DNA of 64,000 bases from positions 6,855,001 to 6,919,000 of the forward strand of contig NC_084899.1 in assembly GCF_958979055.1 (NCBI RefSeq), read 5' to 3'. The position numbers were made by a program, and so were the translations under genes. This DNA is from Alnus glutinosa. Lineage: Eukaryota; Streptophyta; Magnoliopsida; Fagales; Betulaceae. Position 1 is the stretch's first letter; the number at the start of each line of letters is the position of its first letter. This document shows, in pieces, positions 35,016 through 46,108 of this stretch. Below the pieces are notes generated by a model that made no database searches, had not been told where the DNA came from, and saw only the letters and a list, made by a program, of their open reading frames with translations.

Positions 35016-35393
35016 CTATAGGGCTGCCAAAGAGTCACCTATTCTCTGTATTTTGTGTCCCAAGGGACATATTCTTTTTGAGTACAGAATCTCTGAACCA
35101 TAATTTAGGCGGCAACTTGGACCATCCAGCACAAGTGTGCTTTTCACACCATAATCACCTCCACACATATCCTCAATAATATGTAAAGCTACATCGGATG
35201 GATACTCACCAAAAAGATCCACGGGGTCATCACAGGGAACGTCAAGTGTTGCGGCAATGTCTGCAACGCTGACTTGAATCTCGTGGCCCTCAATGGTGGA
35301 GGACAGAACAGAGGGCAAACCCATATCAAATTGGAGATTCTGATAAAACAAGCGGACAAAACGACTATGAAAGAAATCTTGGGCAAGATGCAA
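35016..35393 (-). pseudogene. LTR-element gag-like domain, minus-strand arm
   Basis: An open frame of 125 codons containing GLPSVLSSTIEGHEIQVSV, VPCDDPVDLFGEYPSDVALH, IEDMCGGDYG and CPLGHKIQRIGDSLAAL. It resembles the plant-transposon-type domain seen near gag in Gypsy-like elements. That family call is from memory. A near-identical copy runs in the opposite direction at 36060-36470, so the two form an inverted pair about 0.7 kb apart. Confidence 0.6.
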
Positions 35394-36059
35394 GAGTGGT
35401 CGCTGGTGTCACTTTTTGAGTTGCCGCATCGCCCACTTCACGTGCTTTTTCTCCACAAAAGCTCCAACCACATCAAAATGGGTTTCTACATTAAGTTGCC
35501 ACCGCTGCCATTCAGTACTTATGAACGCAATGGTGCCTTCGAGATGTTGAGTGGAAGAGCTAGATTGGAGGTTGAGCACCTTCCATGAAGAAATGGTCTT
35601 TGGGGACTTTTATCGAGCACTTGGTGTGCCACTTGAAAAACCCCAGGGAAGGTGAGATTTTGAAATCCAATCGGTTGGGAAAGTGGAGAAAGGTTGGGGA
35701 AGGGATTAAAAGAAAAAGAAATGAAAGAAAATGAGGAAGAAATGAGAAAATGGGGGTAGATGAAAGGTGGGTTTCGGTGGGAAGGGGGAGGATTGTTCGG
35801 ATGTTTTGAAAAAATGAGGGGAAAGAAGCAACAACCCAGGTTTCAAAATTTGGTCACGTGGCCTTTCTGGGCGAGGTCGATCAAGAAGTTGATTGATCGA
35901 TAGTGCAAAAATAAATAAAAATAATAAAATGATAGAAATGGAATGGGTTGCCTCCCACCAAACGCTAAGTTTAACGTTTTTAGCCAGACTGTTCCAAAAT
36001 TAGTCTTGATAAATGGGGTTGTCCAGTAATATTTCCTCTACTTCTAGATGTCTGCAATG

Positions 36060-36935
36060 CTGTCATCTGTGTCAAATCAAAAAGCGACACCTACGACCAC
36101 TTTTGCGGCCTGCCCTCTGTTCTGTCCCCCACCATTGAGGGCCACGAGATTCAAGTCAGTGTTCCAGACGTTGCTGCAGCACTTAATGTTCCCTGTGATG
36201 ACCCCAATGATCTTTTTGGTGAGTATCCTTCCGATGTAGCCTTACATGTTATTATTGAGGATATGTGTGGAGGTAATTATGATGATGAAGAGCACACTTG
36301 TGTTGGACAGTCCAAGTTGCCGCCTAAATTATGGTTCATAGATTATGGGCTAAAAAAGAATGTGTGTCCCTTGGGACACAAAACACAGAGAATAGGTGAA
36401 TCTTTGGCAGCCCTATATGCTTTCTGCAAGAAGTATTGGGTTAACATCCCTCTGTTTATGTGGAGGTAAATGTAAAAGTGTTGGAAAGACATAATCGATA
36501 AAAGGTTGCCAAATACTAAAATATGGGCCCTTCCCTTCCCTTGCCTCATCACCAAGATCCTTATTGATAAAGGTGCGCCATTTCTTGAGAACGCTGTCCT
36601 CGATGAAAGGATTCCCATTTTTGGATTGGCTCAGTGGAATCAAAGTGTTTCTCATATGCCAAGGATAGTTGAGCGTCTTGATGATATGGAGGTTGAGGAC
36701 ATACCGGCTGCTGAGATGGATGAGGGAGCACCCCCCACCCGTAGGGAAGAACCAATCCCATAAGCTCTGATAGACTTTGCATTGCTTCAAGGACAGCTGG
36801 ATAGAGTAGAGAGGGACATGAAAGAAGTGAGGGAAAGACAGACTGCAATGATGGACACTCAAACAGAAATGATGGTTATGTTGCAGGAACTCTCAGGTCA
36901 TCAGCCCCCACCCGCGGACCTTGCTCCTTGAGTGA
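36060..36935 (+). pseudogene. LTR-element gag-like domain, plus-strand arm
   Basis: The plus-strand counterpart of 35016-35393: TIEGHEIQVSVPDVAAALNV, VPCDDPNDLFGEYPSDVALH, IEDMCGGNYDDEEH and CPLGHKTQRIGESLAALYAF. It continues beyond the mirrored part through ITKILIDKGAPFLENAVLDE, HMPRIVERLDDMEVEDIP and a coiled-coil-like LLQGQLDRVERDMKEVRERQ. Frame changes and stops interrupt it. No protease or polymerase is seen. Confidence 0.6.
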
Positions 36936-36951
36936 CCTGTTGATCTTATTT

Positions 36952-37380
36952 TTCTGCTTTTCTTCTTTTTGAACACTAAAACTAACCTAAGACTAACAAA
37001 CTTAAGAGGGAGTAAGAGAGAGTGGCCCAAACGTTGTTTATGGCAAAAAATTACTTTAGGAAGAGGAAAGGTATCCTTCAGTCGTTTCCCTTGCCGCCCA
37101 TAAGTCAAGAACCGCCTGTTGTTTCTGATATTCCATTCTTTTCCATTTTTCAGAACTGCAACTTGCAGTTCCGGCACAGTCGATCAATGGACTTCGATTT
37201 TGGTAGAAATCCTTCATCTGTTTTAAGCTCAATTTTGAGGGCTTTTTGGTCCTTTTCCTTTAATCACCTGGAAATATTGAAAACACTAAAACCATGCAAA
37301 ATGTTAAATTACAATGAGGCTAAGGGTTTAACAATAGCAAGTTAAGGGGATTGAATGTTGCCAACATTCAAGACCTGTCA
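36952..37380 (-). repeat. Second, shortened LTR copy
   Basis: Direct repeat of 33866-34376 with internal deletions, including loss of the GATCGATCGAC block. On the minus strand it begins TGACAGGTCTTGAATG. Confidence 0.55.
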
Positions 37381-37470
37381 TTTATCATATTGGGGGCGAC
37401 TTGATTAAGATGATGATGAGTGTCTGGGAGTCACTGAATTAATGAAGGGGGAATATTCATCTTTGGTTGA

Positions 37471-37680
37471 ATGAGCCGATTTGTGAGGAAAGAGCCGCTG
37501 TTTAAGGCGCTTGGGAATGTGAGGATGGCCGTGAGAGCCAATTTGGTTACGTATGGGGGGTCCACGATGGTAAGCAATACGCTTCACACGGCGGCCATTT
37601 TGTTGAGGGATGGCGGAGAATGGGATTGGTTTATTAACTTGAGTGCTTCGGATATATCCCCTGGTGACCCAAGATGGTAA
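37471..37680 (+). pseudogene. Fragment of a GT14 glycosyltransferase (GlcAT14-like)
   Basis: The plus strand encodes FVRKEPLFKALGNVRMAV, RANLVTYGGSTMVSNTL and GGEWDWFINLSASD. This is the core of plant GT14 (Core-2/I-branching, beta-glucuronosyltransferase-like) proteins, which extend type II arabinogalactan sugar chains in the Golgi. After SASD, one extra base shifts the frame. In the +1 frame the expected YPLVTQD follows and runs into GGTAAGG, a plausible exon donor, so this is a genomic exon remnant rather than a processed copy. The rest of the gene is not recognisable on either side. It abuts the LTR element, which may have disrupted it. Confidence 0.8.
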
Positions 37681-39831
37681 GGAAATAAATTTTGGGCTTT
37701 CCTCTACTTCCGATAAGCTCTGTTTGCATGTTGCCGCTTGAATATATCAAATGGGTATTTGAGTATGTCCTCCAGAGAAGAATTGAAACAGAAATCCCCA
37801 ATCAAATATACTTCTCAAACAAGGTTTGACATGTTTTAATAATAGCATAAATCAATTTATATAAATTCTAAAGAAGTTGAGGGAATAAAGATTACATATA
37901 ACACAAAATAATAACCCTTCCATAGCCTCAATACTTAGTACTGATAATGCATAATATGATATATTGAAAAAAATATATATATATTGAAAATGAAAATAAT
38001 AACAATACCACCACTATCAGATCTTAAAACACATGGAAAACATCATATGAGGAGAGAGGTAGTTACCTTTTTAGATGATGCCATCTTCTATTCTCACATA
38101 TCTAGATTGGTATGTGTTGTTAATTAATGGCCCTTGTCTAGATTATGTAGAATAGATACAAGGAGTGTTACATAATGACTTCCCAGAGTATGCCTTTCAA
38201 ATATAGTATGCTTTCCTCTCAACCACAATGTACCATTGAATTAAGTAACACCAGAATAGAGAATTATTAGGAAATATCTATTAATTTCAATGCTGGTGTG
38301 CTACAACAACAATTTATTATGCATTCAAAAATTCTAAAAATATGAACTAAGTTAAAAGGAAACTACAAAAATATACTCATTATGATATTTTATATGTAAA
38401 CCAACTAAAGAGTTAAGTGACAACCAAGGAAGGAGAAAAAAAAAGAAAAGTTATAAGGAAAAAGTGGGACAGTCCCCCATGTAAATGGTCAACTTCTCCA
38501 CATACAGTTTAACATTTGCAAATGGTCGAGTTCTCTCACATACAATTTAACCCTACTTGTTCAAATACCCATTTCCTATTTCTCTGCACTGTAATTTAGC
38601 TTAGCCTTTTTCAAATAATTGAGCTTCATCAGTAAGTATTAAAATGTACAGGTAGATGAAGCCACCCTACCAACAATTAAGAATTGCCATCCCCTTTCAC
38701 TGGCATGTAAAAGTAAATAATAAATTCATGAAAAAATTGGAAAGTATTTTTAGTTTGGTACATTCTACCAGAGCTGCATTTCCCATTAAAACCCACCAAT
38801 AAAGAGGGATGCAGGAAACCTGGACAGTGCTCCCAAATGCAATAGCAACTTGGATCTTTTTCTCTTTAAAACCTCCTCCCCTAACTGTCAAAATGAAGAG
38901 TCTCTTATAGGTGTTTGGAGTCAAAAGTTGCTTTCTTTAACGAGTCTTTTTGCGGTCAACCAACCTCAAACCACTCACCAATTCTCATCTTACAGTAAGA
39001 ACATACGAGCTCCTTCACAAATCACAACTAACAAAAGTAATATATAATGGAAATATAGGACAGAATTGAAAGCGATTATTCGGAATTTTCTCTTACATTT
39101 CCTACGCTTTCCCAACAACCTAACACAGCATAAAAATTGAGAGACTGACGGCTAACCTTGCAGCTCAAACCGAGAGAGGAAACAAGAGAAACTGCCTTTT
39201 TATGGAGCACTGCCCATTATATTTTCAATAGAACCTAAACTCGTCAATCAAAGCTAAAACCAAGTTTTTTATTTTTTATTTTTCTATCAGGGTATCCCAG
39301 GGTGTCCATTTAAAACTAAGACCAAGTTCCATCTAAACAAAACAACAAACGCCTTAAATACAAACCACCAAATGCATGTACATAAAATTACCTTAAAATT
39401 AAACAACACTTCAAAGATAACTAGAAAATTAACCACAAAATTCTTTGTTCAAACTCTTCCCATTCGGCATATATAAAAAAACTAAAGCTTCAAAACAGAA
39501 AATAATAGAACATCCAAATACTACAAAGAAATTTTCGGTCTACAACCTAAGCTCACAAAATTTTAGAAAATCTTGCTAAATCAACACGTGGGTATAACCA
39601 AAAACATCAAATAATCGTAGATGCATACTGACCCATTAGAAATACAGCAACAGCTTCTACCACTCAGTTGCGCTTCAAATGGTTGGTGTGCGGTGGTTGG
39701 CGGGGAAGTGGTGGTGGAGGCGTCGCACGTAAAGAGGGGGGGGGGGGGGGGCGATTTTGGGTGGAAGGTTTCACTTAAAAAAAAAAAAAAAATTAATAAT
39801 TTGGCTGACGTGGTAATCAAGTTTACTTTTG
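37681..39831. other. Intergenic, no gene recognised
   Basis: AT-rich sequence without long frames of known type. A G-run (about 39737-39751) followed by an A-run (about 39777-39791) lies near the right edge. Nothing else can be supported. Confidence 0.5.
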
Positions 39832-40015
39832 GAGAAATGATCCCTACACTCATTTCTCACAACAGTCTCACAAACAAGCTGACGTGACTGATAGTATTTT
39901 ATTATTTTTTTACAAAAAGAAAACAAAACAAAACAAAAAAAAGTAATAAAATATTACCAGCCACATCAGCTTGTTATGGAGCTGTTGTGAGAAATGAGTG
40001 TAGGGATCATTTCTC
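39832..40015. mobile_element. MITE family B, full-length copy, perfect 9-bp duplication
   Basis: The ends GAGAAATGATCCCTACACTC and GAGTGTAGGGATCATTTCTC are inverted, and the arms extend through TCACAACAG and AGCTGACGTG/CACATCAGCT. Flanked by TTACTTTTG at 39823-39831 and 40016-40024. It lies about 250 bases upstream of the BSD2 start codon, probably in its promoter. Shorter relative at 14740-14825. Confidence 0.9.
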
Positions 40016-40263
40016 TTACTTTTGTCCTTTCTATTTTCTGTACAAAAGAACAAACGCCGCGTAGGGGTTTGAACAGGATAAATCACCCAAGGGCCTTTGG
40101 GTAAAACCGATCATAAATAAATTTCTTCGATTTTAAGGAGTTAAGGAGAGAGAGTGCCTTATCTTGTTCTACTTTGAAGCTCACACAGACAGACACTCCT
40201 GTCTTAAAGCTCAGCTCTTTATCTGCCAACTTCTCTAGTATAGGAATTGGGAAACCTCTGTGA

Positions 40264-42954
40264 ATGGCCAACTCTTTATGTTTCACGCCTTTTTGTTCCT
40301 TTCAGTCCCCTAACAAACCAGGTATAGTCTTTATGTATTTCTTTTCTCTTTTGTATTTTTTTTTCCCACTTGTTTCCAGCTTTAATTTTGGATGTTTTGT
40401 TATTGTAGATGTGATCTTTCTTGTTTTTTCTTCTTTCTTTGATGAACATTTGATGGGATTTTTTTTTTTTTTTCCTAGGGATAGTTATTGGCAATTCGGT
40501 TGGTCGGAAGGTTCTTTGGGTGAAGGAAACGTTTCGGAAGTCTCAGACTGCTAAATTTCAATCTTTGGAGGTTAAGGTAAGTGAGAATTGGCCAATACAG
40601 GCATGTGCATTATATTGCCCTGTTTAGCTGAACTTTCACTTTTCTTATAATGGGTTGAAGCCCAAATTTGATTTTTATTTGTTTATTGTTTGTTAATTTT
40701 TAAATCACCTGTAGATGCCAAGTTAGGAGTAGGAACAAAGAACTGAAGGTTTTGGGAATAGCTGTTGTATAGAATGGTCATTTTTTGTTTTATTGGATTT
40801 AACATACATGAGATAAGAGGGAACTGCCCATGCTAGTAGAAAAGGACAAACGAAGTGTAGAAATGCTTTGCAACATGTTCAAATTCATTCATAATAAATT
40901 GAAGGGAAGATATCTTGAATAGATTAGAGATGCACCACGCTATGGTGTAGAAAAAACTAAATAATGCCCATATACGAGCATAAATGAATGTTCTAATGGA
41001 TAGCAGTAATGGGAATGATAGAAGTAAAAGTGAAGGTATTACTGCAGATAACCGGATGAAGATTTTTCTCCCTTGCTTGGTTGGTTAGTTCCAAACAGCC
41101 TTTGTCAAGGGTAGGAGAATTGGGGATAACTAAGATCTGTGATTGCACCCTAGAAAGAGTGATCTGGTTATGGTTAAAGGTGTTTTAAGGCAAGGAGACT
41201 TAAGTTGAAATTGCATCATTGTTTGAAGACTTTACTTTTTCCTTTGAACTTCTTTGCAATTGAAATTCAATTTGGTCTTGGATTAACAGGCTACGGATGG
41301 TAATCAGAGCGCCAAGCCAGATAGCTTAGTCTGTTCTGATTGTGATGGAAACGGTAAGCTTGTGAACTCCTACTTTTCTTTTCAGTCTTATATTTTAGTT
41401 TATGATGAGATATCTTTGTTTTTGTGCTGAAATTTGCACATAACACACTTGCGATGCTAAGTCTAAGAGGATTTAGTGATATGATTGGGACCCAAATACC
41501 TAGCAGTATATGCTAAAGAAGAGTAATTGGGACTCATCTTTTCTTCCTTTGTCAAATGTCTAGCCAATCATGTTGATGATTATGTGATGCAACCATGGTA
41601 TCAAAGGGTGAACCATGTCTAGCGATATCCAGACTTTTTGTACCATGATTGTACCAGCAGAAGACAAATGGTTGTTCTCTTCTTCCACTCTAACAAGTTG
41701 TTCCTTCTGGAGTACTATGATTTTGGTACCAAGCCACAAACTAAATACTTCAAAAGTTAGTGGTCTTGCTTCTTGCTTGATGTTAGTAGATTCCTTGTAT
41801 GCAGTTTGCTTATCTTTTTTGCAGGCTGCTTTAAACTTCTCAGTCTATCTACTATCTAGCGACTACTTTCATAACATCTCTGGGGCTAACTTTGGAACTT
41901 TGTTGATATATATATATATATCAGGTTGCTTGTTAAAATGGCCTTTGTACTTCTTGTGTCCTTTATGTTTGCCAGACTGCTTACAACTTCCTAGCTTTAA
42001 GATTGTTGTGATGAGTCTGTGTTGGTTAGTCATATTTCTTTAATGCATTGCCGACCTACTGTTAAACCTTTTAGTTAGTCAGATTTGCCTAAACCTTCTG
42101 TCTAACAGACCCAAAAAAAGTACTTTCTTCTTTACCAAATTATATTTTCTGTGAGTATGTAAAATAATGTATGTACATGTACTTTCTGCAAAGAATAACC
42201 TCTAAGTGCTTGGTTTTTCACTATATGTTAATAGTATTTATCTTCCTGTACCAGGTGCCATAGCATGCAGTCAATGCAAGGGTACTGGAGTTAATTCTGT
42301 AGACCACTTCAATGGACAGTTTAAAGCTGGTGGATTATGTTGGCTATGCAGGTATCCAAGTTAAAATGCCCTTTCATCATCATCATCAACTATCTATCTC
42401 TCTCTCTCTCTCTCTCTCTCTCAAAATTATCCGCCTTTCTGTTTTCGGGTGACTAACGGACAGGAAATTAGCCTTGTATGGACCTGGTTATCTGTTATCA
42501 TGCACATATGTTATTTTTGACATCTTGAGAATACTCACATAGACAGAGTGCAAGTTCCCTAAGCCTTTTTTATTTTATTCATGTGCATGAATTATTCAGA
42601 AATGCACTAATAGGTAGTTTCAGATAAAAAGGATAAAAGAGATCTAATATGTCAGATAAAAGAGATCTAATATGTCCTCATAAATGAATCAACCTTTTAA
42701 AATTTTAAAATCAAAAGTAACGGAGCTGGCTTGAATTATAAGGGGATTGAGATGGTTTTGTGTTGAGTCCATGGTCAGACATGCATTTCTGCCTTGCCTT
42801 GAATTCTATGGGGATTGATAGTGGATTTCTCTCAAATGGACTCCTGTTTTATAATATGTATATGTTTTCTTGCAGAGGTAAACGGGATGTTTTGTGTGGG
42901 AGTTGTAATGGAGCTGGCTTTATGGGTGGATTCATGAGCACATTTGATGAATAG
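40264..42954 (+). CDS. BSD2: BSD2, DnaJ-type zinc-finger Rubisco assembly chaperone
   Basis: Five exons (40264-40321, 40479-40576, 41290-41353, 42255-42351, 42876-42954) with GT-AG borders and consistent phases give 131 residues, close to the usual plant length. The N-terminal half (MANSLCFTPFCSFQSPNK) is a plastid transit peptide. The C-terminal half has four CxxC modules: CSDCDGNG (67), CSQCKGTG (78), CWLCRGKR (102) and CGSCNGAG (113). This is the DnaJ cysteine-rich fold without a J domain that defines Bundle Sheath Defective 2. BSD2 binds and stabilises assembling Rubisco large subunits in the stroma. The third module lacks the usual final glycine pattern, which is normal for this family. 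A MITE lies just upstream. Confidence 0.95.
42632..42677. repeat. 23-bp perfect tandem duplication in BSD2 intron 4
   Basis: The unit GATAAAAGAGATCTAATATG plus three bases occurs twice in a row. Confidence 0.9.
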
Positions 42955-43440
42955 AAGTTGGCAAAAATTTGGGTTCAGTGAATTCAGTGATTTGGATTGT
43001 GGTTCACCAGAATTGCTAAATTTTGTTCTGAACATCAATATACTTTTTATACACGTTCATGAATGTTGAGACTTGAGGTTAAATTCCTGGCTGCCATGAT
43101 TGGACATATTCTGAATTGAAACACTGCTATGTTTTTGCAGTCAAATGAATTTTGAATGTTATTTGTTATCTGGCTTTTCTTTTGAGCTGATTTTTCATAA
43201 TGCTTCTCAGGCTCTTGTTGACAGACTTTCCTTATATTAGTTTAGTAATGAATAAAAAAGAAAGAATAAACAGCTAAACTTATAAATAAGGGCTTGTTTG
43301 GGTACCCGAAAATCCAACTCAATCCAATTCTTTTTTTAGAATTTATTCATCTATGTTTTTTTTATCGGTCCAACCCGACACAAGCCGTTTTGTAAAACAC
43401 GATTTTCCCATGAATTCAAACGTCTCCTTTTTTCTTTTTT

Positions 43441-43476
<36 letters not shown>

Positions 43477-43487
43477 CCCAAAATCAT
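42955..43487. other. BSD2 3' region and T-tract
   Basis: BSD2 3' untranslated sequence to about 43.25 kb, then intergenic DNA ending in a long T-run (about 43443-43476). Confidence 0.5.
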
Positions 43488-43679
43488 GGATTAGTATTCT
43501 TTACAATTATTTGCCTGAATCAAGTAATTATGAGAGACCACTTATAGGATCTACTTGACCAAATAAAAATTGGGTTGTCCAATCGCTTATCCGGTCATGT
43601 GGGTTTTATAGGTGGTCTTTTATAATTATTTTTTAAAATTCTCTTAAATTTAGACAAATAATTGTAAATGATCTAATCC
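43488..43679. mobile_element. Foldback MITE (GGATTAG ends)
   Basis: Left GGATTAGTATTCTTTACAAT and right, inverted, GGATTAGATCATTTACAATT. The arms continue through TATTTGCC/TATTTGTC and GAGACCACTTATAGGATCTA paired with an AAAGACCACCTATAAAACCC-type complement. It lies between a T-run and an A-run (about 43722-43757). Confidence 0.75.
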
Positions 43680-43720
43680 AAAAACCAATGCGAAACGGAT
43701 TGTTGGAATTTCAATATTCA

Positions 43721-43759
<39 letters not shown>

Positions 43760-44504
43760 AGATTATTTAGCCATGCTACAAAAAAGAGACGAATATTATT
43801 TGGAGTTTTTAAGTTCTTGCAACATGTACTACACTTGACAATTTGAAACCATAGGGTAAAAGGAATCCAACCGTTCGATTTAATCTATTTGATAATGAAG
43901 ACCAATCATGACCATTCACACTGTCTCATCTTCTTCTGCGCTCTCTTCCTACACACTGAAGCATGAATCTATTCATTCAAAAATAATCAACTTTTTCAGT
44001 CGATTTGACATTGCTCGGCACGAGTCATTGATTGCCTTGATTTTTGTAAAATGAAAAACAAAAACTATTATCACCCAAATATAAATTTTGTATTATATTT
44101 AATTTAACTCACATTTTTAAACATGATTTTTCAATTTTATTTTCTATTTTCTAAATCATCTGAACATAATTTTAATTTTTTTTTTCTCAGCATTCACAAT
44201 TGTAAAAAACAATACAAAAAAAAAAAAAAAAAAAATCCACACTCAAACGAACCATACTTCATGACTAAAATTAGCCTGCAAGTTGCAAAATAATTAAGAG
44301 AATAAAACAATTAATATGCGATTACTTGACTTCTCGTATATTGTTTAAAAAGATAAAATAAAAAAGAAAATTATAGAGCACATAATCAAATAATGCGCTG
44401 CATTAAATAAAACAGATACACAAATAAAACGCCCAAAAGGGAATTGAGGTCCCATGGGATGCAATACTTTTTTTTTTTTTTTTTTCTTTGACCATTCATT
44501 TAAG

Positions 44505-44605
44505 AATAAACCTAGCTACACAATAGGTTGTGCAGAACCCACTCACATGGATCCCACCAATGTAAGTAGTTGTGCACAACTGTTATGCAGTCTTTCATTT
44601 AATCG
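44505..44605. repeat. Palindromic MITE-like sequence related to family C
   Basis: ACAATAGGTTGTGCAGAACC, CTCACATGGATCCCACCAAT and GTTGTGCACAACTGTTATG resemble the 16275-16420 element. The edges are not resolved. Confidence 0.4.
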
Positions 44606-44662
44606 TGACAACAAAACCAAAATAAAAAAGTAGCCGTTGGGGTTGATTTTTTGGGATGGCTC

Positions 44663-44787
44663 AAAAAAAAAAAGAAAAAAAAAATTATTGCACCCATGCA
44701 ATACTCTAAGATCTCACTCTCCAGGTAGGATCCAACCTACTTCCTTCCTTAGGAACATATGCTCTACCCACTGAGCCACAGGCTTGC
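44663..44787 (-). mobile_element. tRNA-derived SINE, second family
   Basis: The minus strand begins GCAAGCCTGTGGCTCAGTGG and has A-box-like TGGCTCAGTGGGTAGAGC, B-box-like GGTTGGATCC and a T-rich tail. The tRNA-like promoter boxes are spaced as in plant SINEs. It does not fold as a full tRNA. Confidence 0.65.
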
Positions 44788-46108
44788 ACAATTGCTTCAT
44801 TAAGCCTTTTTAAGGCATGTGCAAGTATTGTCAAGTTTTCTTTTCTTAAAAATTACAAGTTTGAATAGTTTAAATAACAAGATGATAAGGGAATAAGATT
44901 TTTCCCTATTTTAAATAAAATGGATGCTATCTATTTTATGGTCAAGATTTAAAGTCGATGCATCTAATAATATACATGATTTTGCGTTATTTAAATTTAA
45001 AAAAAATATGTCAATATTGACTTCATATATACCGTTAGATGCATCAACTTTAAATTTTGACTTTTTATTTGAAATGAATAATCTCTATTTCATTTAATAA
45101 ATTTGAGAGAATTCTAATTCGTTAGGGGAAGTTACAAGGACAATACTTTAGAAGGAAAACTTGTGAGGCAACAAAGTTAACGAGGACAATACTGTTACAA
45201 AATCTATATGTAAATATGAAAATGATATAAAAACTACCAAGATAGGTCAATTCTTGTACACTTAAAATGTACTTTAAATGCCAATTCTTATCCCTTCCGC
45301 TATACGAGTGTCATATAATTATTGGATGACGTGACATTAAAAATCAGCTTTTTTTTTTTTTTTTTTCCAAGTACAAATCCAAAGACTAATTTTTATTGCC
45401 ACAATATGTATATAATTTATCGTATAACAATCTTCTAAATGGCATTACTATACCTTCTTTACCCCATCCTGGCTAACAATGCTATGAATAGTCTAGGGGT
45501 GAAAATGAGGATGCGAATGAAGTTATTTACAATTATCACTTTTAAGTATCCACATCATACGATTATTATCCATATTCGCACAGTTATTAAATGCGTTTAT
45601 TATCCACTAATGAGGTAATAGACGTTTTGAACCTTAAAACTATAATTCATGCTTCTGGTAAATACAAAAATGCATTATCTATAGTTGAACACTATTATTC
45701 AGATCACACTTACTAATTATTTTGCCATGAAATTTTCATCTCAAGCATTATTTAGCTTCCTGCATCATCCATTTATAGTTGGCAAAAGAAAAAAACATAT
45801 TGAAAACCCACTATCCGCATCTGCATATAGTGATTTTTGCTTACCACATCTGCCTACGCATATAACGGATAATGACCACCTAAACATGGATATTACCCTA
45901 AATCCTTGGGCTAGATTATGAATAGTGTTTAGTTTTCAAAAGCAAGCCCATTTTTGGGGTAAATGTGAGTTCAAGTTTTCACAGACAACTAAAATTACAG
46001 AGAAAAATATAACATTTTGAATATATACAGAAATCTTCTATGCTTGCATAATTGCTTGCAAGCATACTGAATGATTTTTCCAGAGTACTGAATGATTTTT
46101 CCAGAGTA
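44788..46108. other. Intergenic, no gene recognised
   Basis: AT-rich sequence between the BSD2 side and the end of heme oxygenase. Some homopolymer T (about 45351-45366). No defined element. Confidence 0.5.

Noticed and set aside
41615-42043. 142-codon open frame in BSD2 intron 3
   Set aside because: Cys/Leu-rich with no recognised domain, located within a confident intron; probably chance or transposon debris.
44747-44787. Possible tRNA gene (GCTCAGTGGGTAGAGC on the minus strand)
   Set aside because: Has promoter-box similarity but no complete cloverleaf or acceptor stem; fits a SINE head.
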